Under the pieces are notes generated by a model that worked only from the letters and a program-made list of their open reading frames with translations, made no database searches and was not told where the DNA came from. The position numbers were made by a program, and so were the translations under genes. A DNA stretch of 64,000 nt from Argentina anserina (Eukaryota > Streptophyta > Magnoliopsida > Rosales > Rosaceae): positions 29,706,501 through 29,770,500 of the forward strand of contig NC_065874.1 of NCBI RefSeq assembly GCF_933775445.1, given 5' to 3'. Below, piece after piece: positions 26,701-39,041 of the stretch (position 1 is the first letter of the stretch; the number at the start of each line of letters is the position of its first letter).

Positions 26701-28397
26701 GAAACAGGTACATCAACTATTATGAGGAAAACTGATGATACATCTACAAGTTTATAAATGAAATAGCAAAATCATTGATAGCTTATTTCAACATATGTAT
26801 GATTCTATGCATGCATGATTGTGATACCAAATAACTAAAAGAATCTAACATGCTTCCTAATCGTAGGAACTACATAAAGAAACATATATAAGATTATGAA
26901 AGGAGGTGAATATATATTAAGGAATCAGATTTCTACCAACCTATAAACGTGTTAAGTTGCTGAAAAGTTAATCATGAAAAACCATTCCATATGAAAATTG
27001 CATTCCATAACCAAGCATTCCGTATCAAAACTGCATTCAATTTTATTAAAATACTCCCCCTATCATGTCTCCTATTATGCCTGACTCACTTCAGATTGAT
27101 TTCATTTAGAATTTAAGTTAGAGCAATCTGTGTATATTTGTCATATCCAAAATTCATTGGATTTTGTGGTTGTAGTATTGTAAGGCAGTGCATATAATAG
27201 TTGTGATATAGCAGCAAGATTATAGAAGCATGATTATATCTGTGGTGCACATAAATTGTTTAGTAATATTCATCAATGAAAAGAAGACAGAAAATGCAAT
27301 TGCTATTTAAAATACCAACCTTTCCGGTAAGAAATGATTTTCTCCCTAAATACCAAATATGAACATCAAAACTTTTACAACATACATAATCCTATATTAT
27401 AAACAAGATGCAACTCCCTTTACAAAGTCTACGCAGTACGCACAAGCATATAAGTCGAATCATGAAGAAAGTCATTGGATTCATTTAATATTACCTGGTT
27501 ATACATGAGTGTTGCCTCTGCCACTCCTACACTCCCACAACATACATATCTCACTAGTCACTACATTGAGAAGTTTCAGGAATTTATGAAAATTCAAAGA
27601 AATAAGGAATTGACTTACCATCAGCAACAAAAATTATGTTTACCAAGTAACCAACATGACATCATCCTTAGGAGATGCGAGACTCTGCATTGGCCTGCAA
27701 TTTTTAGTACTAAACATTAGCCTGAAAAGTGGGCACAGAATAGAAGAGTTCTCACGTGTTTGAGTTTCTTATTCAATTAATCAAATTGCACAATACCAAA
27801 ATCACGAATCATCAATATACCAACCAAGAGAGTAAGATAATCAACACACTAAACATGAGATCAACGAAACTAATACCATTCAGTCAAAACCAGAAATTTC
27901 ATTGATCTACGAACTCTTTGATCCCCAATCATATGGTTTAATGGCATTAGTTATAAGCTAATGGAAAGCTGAAGATAATAAGCGTACCAAGCATACTGTA
28001 AACTCATAAGCACCTCCATGTAATTTGCCTTAATATTCGTACCTACAGAAACAAAAAAATCAATAATTTAAGTATCTTGATGAAATACTCAAATCTCATT
28101 CTTAACAGCAATTAGAAAGAGTCACAAAAGAGGGAACAAATCTCAATTCATTACTGTTGGCCAAAGAATGAGATAACAGTGGAAGGCATACAATTTTGAC
28201 CTAAATCAGAAGCAAATCAATGATTTCAGAGTTAATCAAATGCAAAAAAACACAAATCACCTGCTAAAAACCAGTTTGTTAATCAATTCCACAAACAAAC
28301 CCTAATTGAGCACAAAATCCACAAATCAAACAGCGAATTCGCAATTCGATAAGTTTAACCAACTACAAAACCTAATTACGGACACGATTTTACCTAC
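23737..28397. other. AT-rich DNA, no gene recognised
   Basis: About 4.7 kb with no open frame longer than about 80 codons and no recognisable domain. 24440-24680 and 24700-24790 look like decayed MITE sequence. 25490-25640 is richer in CGATACG and TACG words. On the minus strand this would be downstream of the TOP2-like exon at 28398, but I found no further TOP2 exons. Confidence 0.5.
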
Positions 28398-28665
28398 CTG
28401 TACTTCTTCTGGCGCTTGCCGTCGACCGTTTCGATGACGAATTCAGTCAACACCAGAATGTCGTCGAAGATCTTGTAAAGCGCCGGGACGTAGGCGACCC
28501 AGAGGGTTTGGGTTTTCGAGAATTGGTGCTCATATCATTGGTGCTTCCCTATGGATCCGATGTAGTTATCCGGACAAAACATGTAGCTGACTCTTTCTGG
28601 TACATCTCCTCGATCATCTTGCCATTTCCAGCAGCCGCCGTGTTGGCGTTGTAACTGCTCTGGAG
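28398..28665 (-). pseudogene. DNA topoisomerase II N-terminal fragment, rearranged
   Basis: Minus strand, three blocks of plant TOP2 ATPase-domain sequence in the family's order but with the intervening parts missing. First is GNGKMIEEMYQKES, then in another frame PDNYIGSIGKH (the family has RPDTYIGSIEKH). Second is TQTLWVAYVPALYKIFDDIL (the family has LWV...YVPGLYKIFDEILVNAADN). Third is EFVIETVDGKRQKKYR, followed by a good donor CAG|GTAGGT at 28397. Between blocks two and three the ATP-binding NAADN and glycine-rich parts are gone. Frame shifts and a stop break blocks one and two. It is a gene scrap, not a working topoisomerase; family matches are from memory of the family, not a search. 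Confidence 0.65.
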
Positions 28666-28757
28666 CGGGCAACCGATTTAGAAGACTAAACAAGATCTGA
28701 AGTTGGAACTGTGAAGGAGAGAGAAAACTGAGTTGGGTACAACTATTGTCGACGGAT

Positions 28758-28868
28758 TAAGGATTGGTGTGGGTGTTGGATAAGCTCTTCCTAACGGCTA
28801 CATGAAAGCATAGTGTCAGCTTCACTGGTTGCAATATTTACAAGTTTAACACCACTAACACTATCAAA
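28758..28868 (+). repeat. Direct repeat, copy 1 (pairs with 31357-31459)
   Basis: TAAGGATTGGTGTGGGTGTT through AACACTATCAAA; almost identical to the block at 31357-31459 apart from an extra ATATTTAC-like insertion and a few substitutions. It lies just upstream (minus strand) of the TOP2 fragment. Confidence 0.8.
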
Positions 28869-28944
28869 CGGCCATCTCCAACGAAAATGTGAAAAGACAG
28901 CGGGGAGGCGGGTAGAATTGGCTCTGCCAAGTAATTCTGGGTTA

Positions 28945-29076
28945 ATTTAGTATACATCAATGTATGTTATATATCTCACATCTAACGGTTGACAACATAT
29001 ATTATTTTTTGATCCCACTCATAAAACAATATCGACCGTCAGATGTAAGATGTATAACATACATTGATATATATTA
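28945..29076. mobile_element. MITE hairpin, about 130 bp
   Basis: TACATCAATGTATGTTATAT at the left is mirrored by ATAACATACATTGATATATA at the right, and the inner CACATCTAACGGTTGA is mirrored by TCGACCGTCAGATGT. Almost the whole element is stem, with an AT-rich loop near 28998-29015. Confidence 0.7.
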
Positions 29077-29082
29077 GAATTT

Positions 29083-31356
29083 TCGAGCAACTCTAACGAA
29101 AATATCAAATCCTAGGTGGATGGACCAGGATTTGACATGAGCTAACATACTGTTAAATTTGACAAGGCTCACAAATAATGCCAAATTTTTATTTTTCTGC
29201 CTCTTCCTTGTTTTTCTCTTCGCGCCTTCCCCCAATTTCCTTCCTTCTCTTCTCTTTGTTCCTTCTTTACCCAGGCCAAAATCCTTCATCCCAGACGATA
29301 ACTATTCATGGCAGACTTACAGGTGGTCGATTGCGATAGATTGCTGTGTTGGAAAAGCTTGAATGGGTAGAGGAGTTCGATTTTCAGAAGTTGAGATTGT
29401 TAGAGATTTGATTTGGAAGATCCGGGAATAATATTGTATGGGTATTTTGCTGGGTGAGTAGCTTTTCTTTATGATTTGTATAGAATTGGGTATGTGAATA
29501 AGATTATGGGTATATGGGTTTTCTAAAGGGTATTTAATCTTGAAATTAGGGGTTCATTGTGAGTTATTAGGTGACGAAACTTTTGTCATCTAAGTTTCCC
29601 GTCAACTAAGTGCCGTGACCCAAGTACTTAAACGACAGAATTTAGATATTTCGTCACTTTAGTACGACTTAAGCAACAAAAATGTGTTTGTCACTTAGAA
29701 ACTTATGTGACAAAAATTGCCCACTTAGACAACAATATATTTCGTCACTTAAGCGTGGATAAATCGAACATAAAAATGCAAAAAAATTTATATTAAAATT
29801 TATATTTTTTTGTTACAAATAAAATTTATATTTTTATTACATTATTACCTATTTTTTCATTAGCTCATTATCCCGTATTTATTTAATATCAATTATTTTT
29901 TGTCCTTTTTTTTTTTGCAATACCCAACGGCCAAACCACCTCCGCGGATCTCCCCGCTGCCGTCAACAAATCAAAACCACCACTGAACGCCGCCCCTTTT
30001 GTCTTGTTAAGGCAACCCAGATCTAGGCCCGTAGGTACACCAATAGATCGATCTTGACAGTATCCTTTTCCGCTCACGGTGGATCATATCACCAGCAAAA
30101 GCTTCAACCCTTTTAGATCTACAACAAGTGAGACTATAGCAAAAGAAAGAGAGATCTATTAAAACCAGTGAAACTATAACAACAAAAGTGATCGAGGGCT
30201 TGCTGAGAATCTTGTAATGAGGCTCGGTTACTACAACCGATTGATGGCACCACGTGTTTGGATTGGAAGAGGAACCTTGGCCTTGCGTCCTCATCCTAAG
30301 ACTCCAATTTTGAATCTGGGTTTGGATCTCAATCGAACCTTGACCAAATCTACCTCTACCAAACCAACCTTGCTTATATTTAGACAACAATTGAAGAGAA
30401 ATAGTGGCGGAATAGAAGAAAAGAAGTGGTGGAACTTCATAATTAAAGGAGAATAGAAGAAATGGTGGTGTTGGGGAATTGAAGAGATCGAGTCGGCGGT
30501 TTTGAAGGAGTAGAGAGAGAACAAATATACAAGGGTTGTAGGTGGGGTGATTCCAATCGTCAGATCTATGCCTATCTAACGGCCTAGACGATCTATCCAC
30601 ACAATGTCTTCCTATTGGAGGATGTGTGCCTCTTTATTCACGCCAAGTATATTCATTTGTTTTCATTCGGATTACTTTCCAATATTTTCACTTTTTCCAT
30701 CTTAAATTCAGTAATTTTTTCTTGATTATCCTTAATTAATTCTTTACACTTTTGGAAACCCTTTAATTAATACGTACACTACATATGATAATTTTCGTTA
30801 AATTACTAAATTAAAGTAATAATTTTTTCTAAATTAGTCATAATCATTTATGAAATAAAGTTGACGTTCTCATTGATATCTAATTAAAGTTTGAAATAAT
30901 TATCTTAATTAATCTTTTATTACATATGAATTTTAATGGAAAGAAATATATAGACTACGCTTGCATAAGTACACGTACATACACATATATATCCTATTGA
31001 TATGAATGTTTTCAAATTTTCTTTATTAGTACATGTTTAATTTCATTATTAATTTGCTAAATTGAAATAACTAATTTTAGTAATTAACATTCTCAGATTC
31101 AAAAAAAGCCTTTAATAGAATGTAATAAAATTGAGACTATGGCTTTAAATGCTCTCGGCGATGACGTTTGACTTAAATGAGCTGGAGCACAGAGGAAACT
31201 AAAACACTATTAATTATTATACATTTTTAAAACATAAATTGCATATAAGTTTGACATATTCATTAGAGTGAGATTTAGCCAAATTTAAAATTGACAACTC
31301 AGATGTCAAAATTAAATTTAACAAAGGAGTTTGAGATCTCTTGTTGGGGATGCTCC
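29083..31356. mobile_element. Possible 2.3-kb DNA transposon, no transposase
   Basis: The left end GAGCAACTCTAACGAAA and the right end (reverse complement GAGCATCCCCAACAAGA) resemble one another and the common GAGCATCTCCAAC terminus of plant DNA elements. A block at 29565-29755 is crowded with (T)TTCGTCACTTAAG and GTGACGAAA words in both orientations, as in transposon subterminal arrays. The longest open stretch (30007-30600 minus, 197 codons) has no domain I know and is rich in Ser, Leu and Arg. No target duplication was found, so the limits are uncertain. Confidence 0.4.
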
Positions 31357-31459
31357 TAAGGATTGGTGTGGGTGTTGGATAAGCTCTTCCTAACGGCTAC
31401 ATGAAAGCATACGTGTCAGCTTCATTAGTTGCAAGTTTAACACCATTAACACTATCAAA
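31357..31459 (+). repeat. Direct repeat, copy 2 (pairs with 28758-28868)
   Basis: Same 103-bp block as at 28758-28868, 2.6 kb away in the same orientation, immediately abutting the right end of the possible transposon. Confidence 0.8.
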
Positions 31460-32452
31460 GGAATACACGAGTATTACCTTACACCTGTTGTATACAATGC
31501 ATACTGACGGTCAGTAAGAGAAAAAATACACCCACCGATCTTTTATATCAGTGTGCCACTATTCAACTTCGGCAATGAACAATCTTTAGTGCCTATGCAG
31601 GGGGTGCTAATGGGGCTGTTGTGGTAGTGACCTGTCGATCGACACCCGGCCCAGATTAAAGTGATCGATCATCGAAATGTTCACAGATTAATGAACACCG
31701 TACTGATATTCTCTGTTGTTGATCGAGAGACATGCATGATCATGAGCATGTACGTATTCCATCAGTCTCCGGATTTGGAGTCTGCAGGAGTGGAGATTTC
31801 TATCAATTTTCTACCTGATAATGTCATTATTGTACCGTGCATGAAAGCAAAACATACGTATCCGGGCTTTCAAAAATTTCACAATAATGCAAATTAAGAT
31901 CGTAAAGTACTTTATTTCCGAAGGGTGATAATTGATAAATCAAAGCAGCATTATGGGTGTCCTTATCAAATAAAACTCAGCAACAATACTTCATCTAGTA
32001 TAACTAGGTATAGTAATATCGTATAAGACTAGTTTCTGTGTTCTACTCTCTAATTGTATTTATCAATATCTATATGATGTAATCCCTATTTGAGAACGTT
32101 TGTAATTGTACCTGTATATATACTCTAGTTTCTGTGTTCTTTCAATAATCATCCTTACATCAAGTTATCGTACCGTGCATGGTAGGGTTTGCATGAAGTA
32201 CTAATTCAATTATATATGTTGGTGTTATACATGCAAAGCGGTATTATCAACTTTAATCTACTCACTTAAATTTCTTCCCTGCATCTTATAATATCAACGT
32301 TGAGGTCGACCTTCGAATTCACAACCAACCGGAAGAAGAGAAAAGAGATAAAGCTGAGTGATTGCGAGGTCCTTCAAAAGAGGACCTTCGACGTCTGAGA
32401 ATGGTTATTTCGTCCTAATAATTAGTGAACAACCTTGTGGAGTTATGCCTCT
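31460..32452. other. No gene recognised
   Basis: Mixed composition. 31661-31897 holds a 78-codon plus-strand open stretch without recognisable domain. The rest is AT-rich. Confidence 0.45.
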
Positions 32453-32834
32453 CCAGAGTGAATCTTCATTCTGAAATTACAGAGTGAAGTTCCAATTTTG
32501 GCACATTTTTCGGTCAAATGTTTTTATCATAAGTAATTCAATATTTAGGTATATTATTCAAGATCATCTATACAAAATTTTATCTAATTTAACAATGGTT
32601 TGAGTTTTCAAAATCAAGATTTACACGAATGGTTCACGTTAAATAGTTTTAAATCGTTCATTGATTTAATCTAATTTCAATACCTTACTAATGTCCGAAT
32701 TGGATGAAATTTTATAGAGATGATCTTTAATAGCATACATAAATATTGAATCACTTATGGTGAAAACATTTGACCGAAAAGTGTGCTAAAATTGGAACTT
32801 CACTCTGTAATTTCAGAATGAAAGTTCACTCTGG
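32453..32834. mobile_element. MITE with long terminal inverted repeats, 382 bp
   Basis: The left end CCAGAGTGAATCTTCATTCT continues ...GAAATTACAGAGTGAAGTTC...TTTTTCGGTCAAATG, and the right end is its complement to CACTCTGG at 32834. The arms exceed 100 bp with few mismatches. No coding capacity. Target duplication not clear. Confidence 0.8.
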
Positions 32835-33179
32835 ATAAAATTCACATATGCAGATTGCTATTGTATTTACGAATTATTATTCCATCCGTCTTTCAATGAG
32901 TCACCAGTACGTTGATTGATTCTCAAAATCTTTCGACTAAGGAAATGGCCAAGAATCGTATTTCAGTTACCTGCTAATATAGGCTCCCTGCTTTCTTAAT
33001 TAATCTCATTGGCCGTGTTTGGCAGACCAGACTAGATTTGATTAGTATTTAACACTGACTTGGATAAGATTGGAAACATATTGGATTTGCATAGTCCCAG
33101 TAAGTTTGGTTTTTGGAGAACAAGATACAAGTTGGATTTCATTTCATTATTTATTTAATTGATATTCAGAAAAAAAAAA

Positions 33180-33430
33180 TTGAGATGCGAAATCCACTAT
33201 CAGTTTATCATGAGGCCCGTCCTCGGTGACGGGGTCGATCTCGATGAAGGTGGAGGAGACGTAGTCGGAAGTGGGGGAGAGGACGGTGGAGGAGGTGTCT
33301 TAGGCGGATACGAAAACTGAGCCGATTAGATCGGCGACATAGAATTTGTCAGTGAGGGAGGGGATGGCGGTACGTGGCAGTGAGAGGGAAGCAATGGTTG
33401 GGAGCGGAGAAGCTTGTCCTTGGGATTGGG
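33180..33430 (-). pseudogene. Unidentified coding-like gene fragment
   Basis: GC-rich island in AT-rich DNA. The minus strand reads an open frame of about 80 codons with one TAA: LPTIASLSLPRTAIPSL, then DKFYVADLIGSVFVSA-stop-DTSSTV, and later STFIEIDPVTEDGPHDKL. Codon use looks genic. I do not recognise the family. Flanks start with GTGTTTGGC and GCGTTTGGC words common at transposon ends, so capture by a transposon is possible. Confidence 0.4.
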
Positions 33431-33996
33431 GAAGATTAAGGTTGCGTTTGGCGCAGCTGTGACTTATAAGTAAAGCTGACTTATACTGATTTCTGATAGT
33501 AAGTTTCTGATAAGTTAAGTAGCTGACTGTTTGGTAAACTGGTTTTTTTAAGTGACTTTTAGTTGTCCATAAGTTGTGCAGAGTGTTTGATAAACTTAAA
33601 CTGACTTATGCTTTGTGTATGTATAATGACAAATTTGGACATGAATGAACTTATGACCCCTTTATTTTATTTTATTTTATTTTAAGAATAGTATTTCAGA
33701 TTCACGAATTTAATCCAATCAATTGAACTAACTTGTATACAAAAGATATTTTCCTATAATAATACAAAAAATTTGTACATTGATCATTAGGTCCATGAAT
33801 TGCATATATACAGAACAATGCACTATGACTAATTTATATATAATTGTCTCTTTGGAATGTGAAACGAAACAATAAAATTCCAAAATGATTGATAAGAACT
33901 TAATCTGATTAATATCCTAGCTTCATTCAAGATGGAAGACGAAGAGAAATTCACGAATCTAATCATGAAAAGGAACTACTCCACATACCATTGAAC

Positions 33997-34434
33997 TCAT
34001 GGTTCTAAAAACCCCCACCTAGGCCCGATTAATCCCCACTTAGGCGCTAGGCAGTGCCCCACTGTTCCGATTATGGCCTAGTCCCCGGAGGTAGGCATTA
34101 GGCTGAAAATCAACCAATTAATCCGCCTAATCAACCTACTAGTCCCCCTAGGTGGTCAGCCGACTATGCACTATGCCTTATATTTTTATGTTTACTAACT
34201 TCTAAATTCTAAAAATTTGTTGTCTCATTATTGTTAAGCATTTCATTCATATTTTGAGTTTTTTAACTATTTTCGAACATTATAATACCTCTAATATTTA
34301 TTAATGTATATAATTTTATGTATTATAAATTATAAATTAAAATAAATAAAAAACCGCCTAGTCCCCGACTAGCCCTCTAGGAGCGCCTCCCCGATTTTTC
34401 GCCAGACTAACGCATAGCGTTTTTTAGAACCTTA
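33997..34434. mobile_element. MULE-like MITE with inverted ends, 438 bp
   Basis: The left end TCATGGTTCTAAAAAC and the right end (complement TAAGGTTCTAAAAAACGC) are inverted repeats. ATTGAAC flanks both sides (33990-33996, 34435-34441), part of a roughly 9-bp imperfect duplication. The interior is rich in CCTAG, CGCCTAG and CCCC words. No transposase. Confidence 0.65.
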
Positions 34435-34991
34435 ATTGAACCGTCTCCAAAAGAAAAAGATTGAATACGCTATTGCTTGTTTGCTGCGCTCTTCTCAACT
34501 AATATCCAGCAAGCAAAGCAAGTACCAACCCCACTAGTCAGTCTTACGAATAAAACTGTATCAACCTGGTACAAGCTGTGCATACAAGAGGTTTAATTTT
34601 CTCCACAATATTAACATTAAAATATAATATATTGGCCCATATATGTAAATAATTAAATATTTCTAGAAAAAGGTCATGTTTATGTATTAAATATTTCCAA
34701 AACCCCTTAATTTCTTACTTCAAAATGAGATGAATAAACAATTCTGGAAAATTTTGGCCAATGGCTATTTTCATTAAGGATGACAAGAGTGGACATAATA
34801 GTACTTCCAAGTTTCATGAAGATACTTAAAAACCCAGAATGCAATATTCTAGAGTGAACGAAATAGTTACTAGCAGAGTAGCAGGTCATTCTAACAACCG
34901 AATGTACACCAGAGTCTAGCCTTCCAGGCCATATTTGCTACATTCTCTCTGGCTCCATAATTCACTGTTCTTGCTTTATCCTTTTGTTTTG
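34435..34991. other. No gene recognised
   Basis: AT-rich spacer downstream (minus strand) of the DUF674-like stop codon. Confidence 0.4.
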
Positions 34992-35940
34992 CTATGACTC
35001 CCTAACAAAGGTTTCAGTCAGAGCAGAGTCACCAAGGAAAGCAGCTACCAAAAGACGCAAAGCCTGCGATAAAAAACAAATACTTAACCACAAGAAATTG
35101 GACCAGATAACCCCATACATAGAATTCACTGAATCACATTACTTATGTTGGAGAACCACACCAACTTTCTTGACTCTTTTAAACATTTTTCTCCCTTATA
35201 CCTAGACAGATATTAATGTAGCTCCTAGAAGTATCAAGTATCGTTCTTGTTTGAGATAAACATCCAAATAGGAGCATTCTAAACAACTTACATACTTCGA
35301 AAGGAAGTCATGCATCTTTAATTACACAAAGCAATCATCTGGTGTTTGAGCCTAAGACACTCGGATAAGTTTAGTCTGAAATTTCACATTATAATCAGCT
35401 TTGTGTCACAAGATTCACTCAACCACTTAAAGGATCAGCATAGATAAATCGATTAGCAATCAGGTTGAGGTCGCAGTAAATCAATAACTAAGGATGGTAC
35501 ATCAGTTTGATACGAAATTTAATGTCATAGCCAAGAGTTGGTAGAAAATTCTGAACAATACTCACCTCCGCTTTGTGCAGGTGCACAGTTCGCACTTCAA
35601 TGTCAGTCAAAGGTACCTCCAATTTGTTCAGAAGAGATAGGCCAAAGATTAGAGATACAGGTCTTATGTTCAAATCATTAGTCACGGTGAACATTGCTGG
35701 TCCTTCCAAATACCCCTGAACTTGAGCACTTTTCTATTGCTGATGGTTGGCTTTGGGATCCTTAACACTCTTGTACAACTGATCAATGCATCCTTGCAAT
35801 GAGCAATTCGCCATGTGTTTAACAATAAACCCCAGCGGAATAGTTACGAAACCTAAGAGCAAATTAACAAAATCCTCCCATGCTTCTGCGTAACAAACCA
35901 TCTTCTTTGATTTGCTCACACCTATATCATAGGAAATCAC
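34992..35940 (-). pseudogene. Shortened DUF674-family gene
   Basis: Minus strand. The N-terminal block (to 35734) reads KKMVCYAEAWEDFVNLLLGF then TIPLGFIVKHM and ends with a stop after KANHQQ. After about 30 bases a second block GYLEGPAMFTVTNDLNIRPV...SLLNKLEVPLTDIEV runs to a donor GAG|GTGAGT (exon end 35566). A third exon (35063-34992) after a CGCAG acceptor joins in phase: ALRLLVAAFLGDSALTETFV-RES-stop. These are the start, middle and end of one DUF674 repeat, a plant-specific family of unknown function usually 450-550 residues. The central Cys-rich part is missing and there is an in-frame stop unless a very short intron is spliced, so I call it a probable pseudogene. The start is uncertain; an upstream exon is possible, since TATAG|GTGTGAGC looks like an acceptor. 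Confidence 0.65.
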
Positions 35941-37084
35941 CTCTCAAAAATAAGCACAACCATCACACACAGACATACAATCATTTTGGAACTTAGTCGT
36001 CGACCCATTGCACCAGTCTAAAAATAAAATAAAATATATATGCGTCATTTTGACTGCAACCTCAAATTTGATATAAACAAAAATGGAAAACTGAAGCAGC
36101 AAGGCAGAGCAATTCAAAATCAGAAATAGATTCCATGGGCCAAGTAATAGTGGTGCCAAATCAAAAAGAAATTACCATATGCTCTGTAATTGAAGCAAAA
36201 ATGAGCTAGGATTCGAACAGAAACCACTTACAACGGTAGATATCAGTACCCCCTCCAGCATCACACCATAAGGGACGACGGAAGACAGAGAGGCACCAAC
36301 CAAACCCATGAGGGGAGGAAGTAAAGAGCGTGCACCATCGGGCTGTGAGACGACTCGAAACAAACCAGAAGAATCGACGCTCAGGTTGAACGAACTTGCT
36401 AACACTAGCATGAATGAGATCAATAAGAAATCGCGCACAACCCAGCAACAAAGACCCAGATGAGAAAGAAATCAATATGAATTGAAATTGGGGAAAAGGT
36501 TTTGAAATTGGGGAAACCATTTCTAAGGAAACTAAGCGGAAGCAAAACCGGTAAGCACAGAAGCCACAAGGCCATAGATCATGACCAAATGGAACAAGCT
36601 CAACTCGAGGTTACACAAATGGAGGAACCAGCTCTGTGAGAGAGAGAAAGCATCGTTCCGATTCCCTCGTGAGAACGAAGGCGTCAGTCTCCTTTTGGGT
36701 TACCATCGTGTATATTGCAGATGTTTTGAAGGGCACCCAGTGTGAATTAAAAAATTTCATTAATTAGCGAAGGAGCTCCGCGTTCTTGCGACTTCTACTT
36801 ATTTTTGAAAGAGGGTTAGGTTGCAGAGAGACTAGAGAGACAAGCTCGATCATGTTTTGGGAATCTGGCTTGAAGTTTACATAAGTACCAACTTTCATTT
36901 TTTTTTTTGAAGTGGTTGAGTTTTGAATTCTGAAAGGATAACTTAAATCCCACATTTTAACCAGATTTGAAATAAATGTCTGACAAGATATAATTTTCCG
37001 GCAACAAGTATCCCAACCTCCAAGCACATTGATTAGTCAGATAGGATTTATTTTTGCCTATCCAGTATATATTAGGTAAGGTTC
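35941..37084 (-). other. Upstream region of the DUF674-like gene, unrecognised
   Basis: 36172-36520 has two overlapping minus-strand open stretches (88 and 104 codons) in GC-richer DNA, with no domain I recognise. They may be the 5' exon or leader of the DUF674-like locus or of another lost gene. 36660-36720 (CTCTCTC and CTCACGAGGG on the minus strand) looks like a 5' UTR or promoter-proximal stretch. Confidence 0.3.
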
Positions 37085-37555
37085 ATCATTTGGCCCGTGG
37101 GTGACCTGTGGGTAGCCCGGTCCAAGGCCCAACCTGGTCAAAATCTGGCCCTATGAGTATAAGGCCGGGTAGAGGCCGAGGGTTCAAAGTATCGGCCCGG
37201 CCCAAGGCCTGGCCCATTGGAGCCCATAAGGCTAAAGCCCGGCCCGACCCTAAAAAGTCCGCTCAAAGTCATTTATTTTTAAAATTAATAATTTTATATG
37301 TATTTATTTATTATATATGTTAATTAGTTAAATTATTTTTTTATTTTCTTATATTTTGTATTATATTTAGTTAAATAATTATTATATCCTATTTTTTCTT
37401 TATTTTTTATAAAAAAATATACATTACACATAAATTTAAATGGGCGCGGCCCATTAAAAAAGTCCGTAGAACCCGGACCCGTGGGTAGCTCGTGGGTAAT
37501 CAAGTCCGGCCCAGCCATTGCCGACCTATAAGGGCAAACAAACATGGCCATTATC
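37085..37555. mobile_element. GGCCCGG-rich repeat with AT-rich core
   Basis: Both ends (37093-37260 and 37440-37550) carry many GGCCC/CCCGG words (GGCCCGTGGG, GCCCGGCCCGACC; GGGTAGCTCGTGGGTAATC), in partly inverted arrangement around an AT-rich centre (37270-37430). This is a known look of plant non-autonomous DNA transposons. Termini not resolved. Confidence 0.45.
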
Positions 37556-39040
37556 TTTTATAATAGAGAAAATTAGAGTTAAACCCAATAATGGAACATA
37601 TTTTTAAATCTAAGGCCACATTCATTTTTTTTTTCATTCTTCACCTAAAATCATTTATTATTATTAATTTTTATTTTTGTATAAGTCTAATCTACCCTTC
37701 TAACATATAAAAGGTTATATTAAATAATTTTTCTAATCTTAAGTTTTAAAATCAACTTTGAATGTGAAGCTCGTCAATTATATCCATAATTATTTCATTG
37801 TATTCAATTCATATTGCTAACATCAATGTGTATTTATATTCATCACAAAATTCAGTTTTGCAACTTCTTGTTCTTCTTTTATCAATTCCGTTTGCAAAAT
37901 TTTACACCAATTTTTTTTTCAAGCAATAGGAGCTAGTCATATGAAGATTATATGAGAAATTCATATGAATGTATAGAAGGCACCAAACGATCTTGATTCA
38001 GTAAGTGTTTCTCATCGTGAGGTACATATTGTTCTTGTTGAATTATCTTTTTTTCCTTCTTGTTAGGTATATTGTCACATTAATCTATTGTAAGAGGTAT
38101 TAAACAATATTCTGGACAAGAATCATAGGTATATACATACACTATAACATCTAATAAAGAGGCATATTAAACTTCCCTTATATATTGTCTTCCTCAATAA
38201 AATGTAGATTTCTATAGATGAGACATATATATCTATGAACTAGGAATTCTACATGAACCTTCTAAATAAATATGCTTCTCATTCTTAGGTTGTAATTAAA
38301 GAGATACATACTACTAGGTTAAACACTTAAAGTCTCACATACCTTTAATTTAGGTTATTTAATAGATGAATGAAACTTAAAAAATCAGAAAAAAAAACTA
38401 TGATATAACAAAGTTCTCCAATTAACAACCTGATCGAAATCTTAAATCACCAAAATACAAGGCTTTACATTCACTATCTTAAGATATTTGAATATAATCT
38501 ATTGGTAATAATGATGAGTTAAAAATGAAACTTGCCAAATCATATTCATTCAATCTATAATTAAGGTAAAAAAAATTAATACCAAAGTTGACTAATTAGA
38601 ACTAAATAGTGGCAATATGCAATTTTTGTTAAAACGAAAGAGAATTTAGTATTTAATTTGTCAATATATGAGTAAAAATTATAATTAAATAATATGTGGA
38701 TTTATTTTAAAAGCATGCATCAAAAATGGGTATGAAATGAAATACCCCTTTATGATATTAAAGTTGTTGGTTGATGTTGTGTGGGGTTGTGGGTATTCGG
38801 ATTTACTTAAGTAAACGTGGGTATTCGTCTTGTTTACGATCTTTATTCTTGTACCTTCCACGTTTGTTGTAAATGCATGCAGCTTATTGCCATTCCATGT
38901 TTTTCAATTTTCCAATTCCATCTGGAATTCATCAGAAAGCAGAAAAGCTATTATCGAACTGAGTTGACCATGTATTCACTACACTCGAGGTTGAGGACGG
39001 ATCAAATAGACCAGCATCATACGCGAGTTGATAAGTATAT
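37556..39040. other. AT-rich DNA, no gene recognised
   Basis: No domain-bearing frame. The longest plus-strand open stretch (38817-39182, 121 codons) runs through the putative Helitron end and shows no family features. Confidence 0.45.
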
Positions 39041-39041
39041 A

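Noticed and set aside
30007..30600. 197-codon minus-strand open frame, among the longer open frames of the window
   Set aside because: No recognisable domain, composition is Ser/Leu/Arg-rich without a genic codon pattern, other open frames overlap it on both strands, and it lies in a probable transposon.
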